Below are positions 6,247 to 11,829 of a stretch of DNA of 11,829 nt, in pieces. Numbering within the stretch: position 1 is the first letter of the stretch; each line of letters starts with the position of its first letter. Source of the stretch: Methanomassiliicoccaceae archaeon UBA480 (GTDB taxonomy: Archaea; Thermoplasmatota; Thermoplasmata; Methanomassiliicoccales; Methanomethylophilaceae); contig DAXO01000044.1 in NCBI GenBank assembly GCA_002506425.1, forward strand, positions 8,733 through 20,561. The letters are read 5' to 3'. The notes beneath the pieces are model-generated. The model was not told where the DNA came from. It did not search any database and saw nothing but the letters and a program-made list of their open reading frames with translations. A program made the position numbers and the translations under genes.

Positions 6247-6265
6247 CTGTCCGACAGTTTTTAAT
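6247..6265 (+). promoter_or_regulatory. leuS promoter with operator abutting TATA box
   Basis: CTGTCCGACAG (6247-6257) is an 11-bp palindrome that includes TGTCCGACA. TTTTAAT (6259-6265) follows as the TATA box. Predicted transcription start is near 6291, giving a leader of about 14 nt that includes GTGGGG before the ATG at 6305. A protein on this operator would block the BRE and TATA contacts. Confidence 0.6.
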
Positions 6266-6304
6266 CAGTTCTTCTATTGCGCGTATTATAGAGTGGGGTT
6301 CCCA

Positions 6305-9190
6305 ATGGCTAACGACTACGGAAGCATGGAAGCGAAATGGCAGGCCCGTTGGATCGAGGCAGGCCTCGACAAGTCGGAAAGGATCGATGACAAGCCGAAG
6401 TTCATGATCATCTTCGCGTATCCCGGAGTGACGGGTTACCTTCATGTCGGGCATCTTCGCGGATACACCTATGTCGATGCCATCGGCAGATACAAGCGCA
6501 TGACCGGCTACAACGTCCTCTTCCCTGTGGGAACCCATGCGACCGGGAATGGAGGCATAAGCCTCGCATCCAAGATCGCCAGAGGAGACGAGAAGACCAT
6601 CGACTATCTGGAGAGGAACGGGTGTCCGCCGGAGAAGTTGTCAGAGCTCAAGGAGCCCATGGCTGTGATCGAGTTCTTCAACAAGGTGTATGTCGAGGAA
6701 TATTGGAAGAGGTTCGGTTTCCTGGCCGACTGGAGGAGATTCACATGCACCCTCTATCCCGATTATTCTAGATTCATACAGTGGCAGTTCCACAAGCTGA
6801 AGGACGCGGGACTCCTGATCCAGAAGCCGTACTACGCTCCATTCTGCCCCAGTTGCGGTCCCGTTGCGGTCGATCCCTCGGAGACGGACATCTCCAAAGG
6901 CGGAAAGGCCGAGACTCAGGAGTATACTCTTCTGAAGTTCAGGCATGGTGACGAGTTCCTCGTAGCCGCCACCCTGAGGCCGGAGACCGTCTACGGACAG
7001 GTATGCTTCTGGGTGAACCCCGAGGTCGAATACAGGAGAGTAAGGAAAGACGGCGAGACATGGATCGTCTCTCCGCAGGCTGCCGAGAAGCTCAAGCTCC
7101 AGAAGGACGGCATAGAGGACGCGGGAAGCATCCCCGGGTCCGAGATGATCGGATGGATGTGCGAGGCTCCGATGATACACAGGGAGATCCCCGTGTTCCC
7201 TGCTTCGTTCTGCAACCCCGATGTGGGAACCGGTCTGGTCACATCTGTTCCGTCGGACGCTCCCGACGATTGGATCTCCCTGGAAGCGGTGAAGAGGGAT
7301 CCCGTCCTGAAGGAGAGGTACGGCCTCTCCCAGGAGCTCATCGACTCGGTCGTCCCCATATCGATCATAGACATCAAGGGCTACGGGGACTTCCCGGCCA
7401 AGGACGTCATAGAGAGCATGGGCATAGAGAAGCCGGGTGACGAGAGGCTCGTCGAAGCCAAGAAGCAGGTCTACAAGGACGGGTACCACATGGGCCGCAT
7501 GAAGGACGTATGCGGACCCTATGCCGGCATGCGCGTGGAGGAGGCCAAGGACAGGATGCGTCAGGCGATGATCGATGCCGGAGAGGCGGAGCCCTTCTAC
7601 GACCTCACAGAGGAGGTTGTGTGCAGGTGCGGCCAGCGCGTGCACATAAGGAGGATCGACGACCAGTGGTTCATCAACTACGCGGATCCCGACCTCACCG
7701 AGAGGACCAAGGCCCACGCCAAGAACATGGACCTCAACCCTCCCGAGTTCGCCGACAATGTCCAGGGAATCCTTGACTGGTTCAGGGAGAGGGCGTGCGT
7801 GAGGCTGGGCAACTGGCTCGGAACAAGGTTCCCCTTCGACGAGAAGTGGATCATCGAGGCCATCTCCGATTCGACGCTATATCCCATCTACTACACCATA
7901 TCGCTCTATGCCAACTCCAGGCAGATATATCCCGAGCAGATGACCCTCTCGTTCTTCGACTACGTAATCCTCGGAAGAGGGGATGTCGAGGAGGTCTCGG
8001 CCGAGACGAGCATATCTGTCGAGCTGTTGGATAAGATAAAGGCGGATGTTTCCTACTGGTATCCGCTGGACATCAACCTCGGAGGCAAGGAGCACATGAC
8101 CGTCCACTTCCCGGTGTTCCTGTTCAACCACCGTGCGATCCTGCCCGATTCCATGCAGCCCCGCGGCATCACCGTCAACTGGTATGTCACCGGCAAGAAC
8201 AGCGACAAGATCTCCAAATCCAAGGGAGGCGCGCAGCCCATTCCCGGTGCCGCCGCCAAATTCGGTGTGGACGCGATGCGTCTGTACTATGCTCATGTCG
8301 CCTCGATGTTCGTCGATGTCGAGTGGAGCGAGGAGACGGTGCTCACATACAAGCAGAGGGTGGACAGGGTGTTCGGCGCCGTCAGCGATCTGATCGCCAA
8401 GGAGTCCGACTCCGTCCCCTGCGAGATGGACGCATGGCTCCTCTCCAGGTTCAACAGGCACATCGGCGAGATCCGCGATGCGATGGACAGGTACGATCTG
8501 AGGCAGATGTGCACCATCGTGTACTTCGACATGCTGAACGACATACGCTGGTACACGAGGCGCGGCGGGTGCAACAGGGAGACCATCGATTCGGCTCTCA
8601 GGATCTGGATCCAGGCCATGATGCCGGTTACTCCGCACACCGCCGAGGAGTTGTGGGAGTCCGCAGGATTCGAGGGGCTGGTCTCCGCCGGGCTTCTTCC
8701 CGAGGTCGATGATGCTCTCGTCTCAGCATCCTCCGAGCACGGCGAGGACATGATCCGCGATCTGATGTCGGACATCACCGAGATCAGAAAGATAGCGGGA
8801 ATCGATGCGAAGCGCGTCGTGCTCTACACCTCTCCCGAGTGGAAGAGGGAGGTCATGAGAAAGGCTGCCGCAATGAAGGAGTCTGGGGAGCTGAGCATCC
8901 CGTCGCTCACCAAGGCGTGCATGTCCGACGAGGCCATAAAGAGGAACGGCAAGGCGGCTTCGGAGCTGGCGAAGAAGGTCGCTCTGGACTTCTCCAGGTC
9001 GGACCTCTCCGCTTGGACCCCCGTGTTCGAATCCGACGAATACGCGCTCCTCGATGGAGCCCGTGGATTCCTGTCCGACGAGCTCGGCCTGCAGGTCGAC
9101 GTGTTCAGGGCGGATTCGGAGGGCCTGTACGATCCTCAGAACAAGGCCAGGCAGGCGGCTCCCGGAAGGCCCGCCATCCTGCTGGAGTGA
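6305..9190 (+). CDS. leuS: Leucyl-tRNA synthetase, archaeal type
   Basis: This 961-residue class Ia synthetase attaches leucine to tRNA-Leu in the cytosol. The catalytic fold opens with AYPGVTGYLHVGHLRGYT (38-55), the archaeal/eukaryal form of the HIGH signature (H47, H50). KISKS is at 635-639. The inserted CP1 editing domain is present, with TLRPETVYG (223-231) and GTGLVTSVPSDAPDD (308-322) including the conserved aspartates that clear mischarged residues. Cysteine pairs at 181/184 and 440/442 look like zinc-site remnants. The C-terminal helical anticodon-binding part and an archaeal tail follow, so length is normal. The ATG at 6305 is chosen because the N-terminus then matches the family; upstream codons would overlap the promoter. 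It leads an operon with the two genes behind it, the next starting two bases after its stop. The promoter carries an operator-like palindrome. Confidence 0.97.
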   Translation: MANDYGSMEAKWQARWIEAGLDKSERIDDKPKFMIIFAYPGVTGYLHVGHLRGYTYVDAIGRYKRMTGYNVLFPVGTHATGNGGISLASKIARGDEKTIDYLERNGCPPEKLSELKEPMAVIEFFNKVYVEEYWKRFGFLADWRRFTCTLYPDYSRFIQWQFHKLKDAGLLIQKPYYAPFCPSCGPVAVDPSETDISKGGKAETQEYTLLKFRHGDEFLVAATLRPETVYGQVCFWVNPEVEYRRVRKDGETWIVSPQAAEKLKLQKDGIEDAGSIPGSEMIGWMCEAPMIHREIPVFPASFCNPDVGTGLVTSVPSDAPDDWISLEAVKRDPVLKERYGLSQELIDSVVPISIIDIKGYGDFPAKDVIESMGIEKPGDERLVEAKKQVYKDGYHMGRMKDVCGPYAGMRVEEAKDRMRQAMIDAGEAEPFYDLTEEVVCRCGQRVHIRRIDDQWFINYADPDLTERTKAHAKNMDLNPPEFADNVQGILDWFRERACVRLGNWLGTRFPFDEKWIIEAISDSTLYPIYYTISLYANSRQIYPEQMTLSFFDYVILGRGDVEEVSAETSISVELLDKIKADVSYWYPLDINLGGKEHMTVHFPVFLFNHRAILPDSMQPRGITVNWYVTGKNSDKISKSKGGAQPIPGAAAKFGVDAMRLYYAHVASMFVDVEWSEETVLTYKQRVDRVFGAVSDLIAKESDSVPCEMDAWLLSRFNRHIGEIRDAMDRYDLRQMCTIVYFDMLNDIRWYTRRGGCNRETIDSALRIWIQAMMPVTPHTAEELWESAGFEGLVSAGLLPEVDDALVSASSEHGEDMIRDLMSDITEIRKIAGIDAKRVVLYTSPEWKREVMRKAAAMKESGELSIPSLTKACMSDEAIKRNGKAASELAKKVALDFSRSDLSAWTPVFESDEYALLDGARGFLSDELGLQVDVFRADSEGLYDPQNKARQAAPGRPAILLE

Positions 9191-9192
9191 GG

Positions 9193-9648
9193 ATGTTCAT
9201 AGATCTGGCCAGGTCCCGGCGCACCAGTCGTCGCTTCTCGTCCGTACCGCTGTCGGACGAGGAGAAGAAGCTCATTCTGGAGGCCGGAGGCCTGGCCCCC
9301 TCGTCCAGGGGGCTGAAGCCGGTCAGGCTGTTCCCTCTGGACGACAGGTCTTCTATCGAAGGTCTGGCGGGATGCAGGCCGACCGGCACCGCGGCGCTGG
9401 AGACAGCATCGTTCGCTGTGATCGTGACGGCCGACTCAGGGATGTCGGACACGTGGGTGGAGGACTCCTCGATAGCCTCCATCATGATGCAGCTTGAGGC
9501 TGAGGATCTCGGACTCGGATCATGCTGGATCCAGGTCCGCATGAGAGGCGACGGCAACATATCAGCAGAGTCGTTCGTGAGGAATGCGATTGGGATCGAC
9601 GAGGACCTCTCGGTGCTCTGCATCCTTGCATTCGGAAGGAAGCCATGA
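9193..9648 (+). CDS. Short nitroreductase-family protein
   Basis: This 151-residue protein resembles the FMN-binding nitroreductase fold. RRTSRRFSSVPL (9-20) corresponds to the FMN-phosphate arginine segment. LAPSSRGLKPVRLF (34-47) corresponds to the usual APSAxNxQPW stretch, with the final aromatic replaced. The segment WVEDSSIASIMMQLEAEDLG (88-107) then GLGSCWIQV (107-115) is the helix and turn characteristic of the family. It is shorter than typical members (about 170-220), mostly in the region between the two motif blocks. The substrate cannot be read from sequence. GGAG in the leuS 3' end, five or more bases before the ATG, serves as ribosome site. The gene follows leuS after 2 bases and overlaps the GNAT gene by ATGA, so the three are likely cotranscribed. 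Confidence 0.82.
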   Translation: MFIDLARSRRTSRRFSSVPLSDEEKKLILEAGGLAPSSRGLKPVRLFPLDDRSSIEGLAGCRPTGTAALETASFAVIVTADSGMSDTWVEDSSIASIMMQLEAEDLGLGSCWIQVRMRGDGNISAESFVRNAIGIDEDLSVLCILAFGRKP

Positions 9649-10292
9649 GAAGTCCCGAAGCGGAGGAGATCGAATCCGTTCGGAGGATATACGAATCATC
9701 CTTCCCGGAATGCGAGCGGGCGGACTTCGACAAACTGCTGAGGCATAGGGAGCGCGGCTGCTCCCGGCTCCTCGGGATATACGACGGTCCGCTCCGCGGA
9801 TTCTCCTATGTCATGTATGACGAGTCGATTGTCTTCATCCTCTATCTCGCAGTGGATGAAAGGTCCAGGGGCAGAGGGCTCGGATCGTCGGCGATAGACG
9901 ATATCAGGAGGATGTTCCCCGGCCGCAGGATCTTCCTCAACATAGAGCCGCCTGACGAAGGCGTTCCGGAAAGGGAGATCCGTATGAGGAGGAAATCGTT
10001 TTACGAACGGAACGGATTCGAGGCGGAAGGCAGGCTCCTAACGGCCGAATGCAATTACATCATGATGTGCTCGGGGGGAGCGATCACCGGGCAGGAGCTC
10101 GCGTCATTCCGCAAGAAGGTGGGTTTGGATGCTCTCTTCGATGGCGATATCGAGCTCGTCGGTCTCGACTCCATCTCTTGTAGAGCCTGTGATCGATCCC
10201 GATCTGGTCCAGGCATCTTCCGACTACAATGTCGACGATGTCGTCCACGGACGAAGGACGGGGATAGAATCCAGGATTCGCATCCATTATAA
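9645..10292 (+). CDS. GNAT-family N-acetyltransferase with run-on C-terminus
   Basis: This GNAT-fold acetyltransferase is 215 residues as read. The acetyl-CoA pyrophosphate loop is clear in LAVDERSRGRGLGSSAID (68-85, RGRGLG). It is followed by the strand IFLNIEPPDE (96-105) and a motif-B-like KSFYERNGFEAEG (117-129). IxPxxE after motif A and a terminal CSGG recall a GNAT subgroup of about 165-185 residues common in anaerobes. Recognisable homology should end near residue 165 (about 10139). The remaining 50 residues are arginine- and cysteine-rich and lie antisense to the end of ubiX, so they look like read-through rather than a domain. The acyl acceptor is unknown. The start overlaps the nitroreductase stop (ATGA). 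It is the only gene here ending in TAA. Confidence 0.8.
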   Translation: MRSPEAEEIESVRRIYESSFPECERADFDKLLRHRERGCSRLLGIYDGPLRGFSYVMYDESIVFILYLAVDERSRGRGLGSSAIDDIRRMFPGRRIFLNIEPPDEGVPEREIRMRRKSFYERNGFEAEGRLLTAECNYIMMCSGGAITGQELASFRKKVGLDALFDGDIELVGLDSISCRACDRSRSGPGIFRLQCRRCRPRTKDGDRIQDSHPL

Positions 10293-10707
10293 CAACGCCC
10301 AGTCTGGCCAACTTGAGCTCGTTCTCCAGCATCACGGCGCTTTTCGGCGTCTCTCTGACGAGGAGTATGAGCTTTCTCCCCTCCTTGAGGCATACGGATG
10401 CCGTGCGGGTGATGAGGGTGTCTGCTATACCGGATGCTATCTTCGCGACCGTGGATTCGCTGCAGGGAGCGATGAACATGGCATCGAAGCCGAAGCTGCC
10501 CGAAGCGATCGGGGCGAACATATCGTCGTCCTCGAACGTCCTGTCGGCGAGCGAGGTCAGCTGTTCGGGATACATGTCCGTCTCGGCGGTCAGGATCTTC
10601 TTGGCGATGTCGGACATCACCAGAAACTTCTCGCCCTCGAGCTCCTGGAGCAGGCGAACCCCGTACATCGAGCCGGAGGCTCCGCTCATCGCCACTACGG
10701 TCTTCAT
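10084..10707 (-). CDS. ubiX: Flavin prenyltransferase UbiX
   Basis: UbiX joins dimethylallyl phosphate to reduced FMN to make prenylated FMN, the cofactor of UbiD decarboxylases; no ubiD is in the window. The N-terminus MSGASGSMYGVRLLQEL (7-23) is the FMN-binding start. APIASGSF (65-72), IAPCSESTVAKIASG (79-93), DTLITRTASVCLKEGRKL (96-113) and VRETP (117-121) are the conserved core, and PGFYPRP (145-151) and VVGRCLDQIGI (161-171) complete it. Family members usually end just after the LYKRW-like sequence, found here at 175-179. This reading frame runs 28 residues further as an arginine-rich tail antisense to the GNAT gene, giving 207 residues. The ATG at 10707 follows GGAG and fits a TATA box that predicts an almost leaderless message. 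The gene sits 43 bp behind the AbrB-PhoU gene on the same strand. Confidence 0.93.
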   Translation of the reverse strand: MKTVVAMSGASGSMYGVRLLQELEGEKFLVMSDIAKKILTAETDMYPEQLTSLADRTFEDDDMFAPIASGSFGFDAMFIAPCSESTVAKIASGIADTLITRTASVCLKEGRKLILLVRETPKSAVMLENELKLARLGVVIMDANPGFYPRPSSVDDIVDIVVGRCLDQIGIDHRLYKRWSRDRRARYRHRREHPNPPSCGMTRAPAR

Positions 10708-10728
10708 CCCTGCTCCATCGGCTATTCG

Positions 10729-10737
10729 GTAGATAAT
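10729..10737 (-). promoter_or_regulatory. Possible ubiX TATA box
   Basis: ATTATCTAC on the minus strand lies 22-30 bases before the ubiX ATG, in the 43-bp gap after the AbrB-PhoU gene. ubiX may therefore have its own leaderless promoter as well as read-through from upstream. The match is modest. Confidence 0.35.
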
Positions 10738-10750
10738 GATGACTGGCGAT

Positions 10751-11746
10751 TCAGTCCATCGCTGAATTGATCGCGATCTCGGCGATGTCCATGGAGTACT
10801 CGGCGACCCTCTTGACAGACCCCGCTATGAGCTCCGTGGCCATGGCGGCCTTGTTCTCCAGCTGGTCTGCGTTGTCGCTTATCTCCTTCGATCTGTCGAC
10901 GAGGGCCTCACCGCGCTCTATGCAAGCGTTGGCGGCCTCCATGTTCTTTGAGGACCAGGTCCCGACGGAGTCGACCATCAGATTGATGACATCGCGGCCG
11001 GTGGACAGGATCTCCGAATCCAGCATGGTCGGGTCGTCTATGAGCGGGCGGAGGTTCGTAGCGAGGAGGACTCCGTGATCGCCTATTCTTTCCAATGAGC
11101 GGCTGATGCTTCCGCAGCGGGTGATCTCGCAGAGGTTCATGCCCATCCTGCGGGATATGGTGATATCCTTCTGGTGGATGTTGACCTGACGGGAGATGAG
11201 CCAATCTATCCTGTCGACCTCGCGGTCCCTTTCGGACATTCCCTCGAGGAGCTCCGGGTCTTTCCTCTCCAGTCCGTCCATCGTATCGTTGAGCATGTTG
11301 CGGACGAGCACCTTCATCCTCTCGATGGACTTGTTGGGCTTCATCTCTGTCTGGTCCATGAGGTCGTTGATGACGATGCTGCTGTCGCTCTCTTCCATGA
11401 TCTCGAGACCTATGGCGGTCTGGGCAAAGGAAGAGGCGGTGTTGGCGGCCATGCTCGAAAGGGATGTGCTCGATTTCAGTATTATAGAATCATGTCCGGC
11501 GATGTATGCGCCGACAAGCATTCTGTAAAGGAAGTCCTTGTCGGTAACGTCATCGACGTCAATCGTCTTGCTGGAGCCGATGGAGTTGGATTCCTCGCCG
11601 CCGGGATACAGTATCATGCTGCCGTCAGGCTGCGGCTGAAGGCCCACGGTGTCATTTTTCTTCAGTCCCACCGAATCTGCCCAATCCTTCGGCAGAGTGA
11701 TCATAAAGGACGAACCGCCGGTGATCTGTATTTTTCTTAAATCCAT
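10751..11746 (-). CDS. AbrB-PhoU fusion, phosphate-type regulator
   Basis: This 331-residue protein carries an N-terminal AbrB/SpoVT swapped-hairpin DNA-binding domain, RKIQITGGSSFMITLPKDW (4-22), continuing to about residue 50. Behind it lie PhoU-like three-helix repeats. DREVDRIDWLISRQ and SISRSLERIGDHGVLLATN are the two PhoU metal/helix signatures, and the end VAEYSMDIAEIAIN is also typical. AbrB-PhoU proteins are common in archaea and are thought to link phosphate or ion transport status to transcription; no pst-type transporter is in view, so the target here is unknown. The start at 11746 gives MDLRKIQITGG, the usual family beginning, and lies about 8 nt past the start predicted from the TATTTATAT box. 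An in-frame ATG at 11770 would add eight residues and cannot be excluded. Confidence 0.88.
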   Translation of the reverse strand: MDLRKIQITGGSSFMITLPKDWADSVGLKKNDTVGLQPQPDGSMILYPGGEESNSIGSSKTIDVDDVTDKDFLYRMLVGAYIAGHDSIILKSSTSLSSMAANTASSFAQTAIGLEIMEESDSSIVINDLMDQTEMKPNKSIERMKVLVRNMLNDTMDGLERKDPELLEGMSERDREVDRIDWLISRQVNIHQKDITISRRMGMNLCEITRCGSISRSLERIGDHGVLLATNLRPLIDDPTMLDSEILSTGRDVINLMVDSVGTWSSKNMEAANACIERGEALVDRSKEISDNADQLENKAAMATELIAGSVKRVAEYSMDIAEIAINSAMD

Positions 11747-11777
11747 TGTTTTCGGATTCGCATTATTCATAGTGTGA

Positions 11778-11829
11778 GATATAAATATAATTCATGTATT
11801 ATATATTTTTATATATTGAATATATATAA
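11778..11829 (-). promoter_or_regulatory. AT-rich promoter region of the AbrB-PhoU gene
   Basis: The last 50 bases are almost purely A and T, in sharp contrast to the GC-rich genes. On the minus strand TTTATATC (11785-11778) is the best TATA match and would give a start near 11754. A second AT-rich candidate, ATATATAATAC (about 11807-11797), would give one near 11775 and favour the longer protein. The region is cut by the window end. Confidence 0.5.

Larger units (their letters stand above)
5963..6304. other. Divergent control region between the regulator gene and leuS
   Basis: This 342-bp gap has no convincing gene. It holds the regulator's leader and promoter (about 5963-6043) and a triple direct repeat (6044-6075). 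A stretch at about 6076-6195 shows nothing I can name. Two operator-like words follow (6200-6220), then the leuS operator-TATA unit (6247-6265) and a short leuS leader. The individual elements are listed separately. Confidence 0.75.

Noticed and set aside
6172..6264. A 30-codon reading frame with five leucines just upstream of leuS, ending on the TTTTTAA of the leuS TATA box; a possible leader peptide.
   Set aside because: It has no convincing ribosome site or well-placed TATA box. Its leucines are not clustered enough to argue for attenuation. Its end overlaps promoter elements, and operator-like words explain the sequence better.
1..11829. CRISPR arrays, insertion sequences, attachment sites or phage genes.
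   Set aside because: No regularly spaced repeats, transposase or integrase frames, or target-site duplications are visible. The only short tandem repeat is the operator-like array at 6044-6075.

Overview
The window reads as a chromosomal stretch of a moderately GC-rich archaeon. The evidence is an archaeal-type class I leucyl-tRNA synthetase, the ferredoxin-linked indolepyruvate oxidoreductase pair, an AbrB-PhoU fusion, a CCA-encoding tRNA-Leu, and short AT-rich TATA boxes placed 25-30 nt before starts with short or absent leaders. My best placement, an inference from gene content and style, is Thermoplasmata and probably Methanomassiliicoccales. In support, ten of the eleven protein genes stop with TGA, one with TAA and none with TAG, as expected where UAG is reserved for pyrrolysine. 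No pyrrolysine gene lies in the window, so this remains circumstantial.

Layout. (1) 40-126, minus: tRNA-Leu(UAG). (2) 230-2631, plus: iorA-iorB, overlapping by ATGA, followed by a strong hairpin. (3) 2743-4691, plus: two membrane proteins with bacterial PH (bPH2/DUF304) domains, the YdbS/YdbT-type pair, again overlapping by ATGA. The promoter looks leaderless and has a perfect 16-bp palindrome just upstream of its TATA box. (4) 4714-4779: two perfect hairpins between convergent genes. (5) 4799-5494, minus: a GTPase-domain-only FtsZ-like protein lacking the catalytic T7 loop and the C-terminal domain. (6) 5600-5962, minus: a small regulator with two ribbon-helix-helix units in one chain. (7) 5963-6304: a 342-bp divergent regulatory region. 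(8) 6305-10292, plus: leuS, a short nitroreductase-like protein and a GNAT acetyltransferase, tightly packed. (9) 10084-11746, minus: an AbrB-PhoU protein and ubiX. ubiX runs tail-to-tail into the GNAT gene with an unusual 209-bp overlap.

The most interesting signal is in the 5963-6304 region. A 9-bp palindromic word, TGTCNGACA, occurs there four times, with two degenerate copies. One copy abuts the TATA box of each divergent gene with the same spacing (TGTCCGACA, two bases, TTTTAAT). The adjacent tandem ribbon-helix-helix protein is the obvious candidate to bind it. This would make a self-regulating repressor that also controls leucyl-tRNA synthetase, an arrangement I do not recognise from described systems. 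Second in interest is the truncated FtsZ-like GTPase. It keeps the nucleotide-binding half of FtsZ but lacks the part that triggers hydrolysis in the neighbouring subunit, so it might cap or modulate FtsZ filaments.
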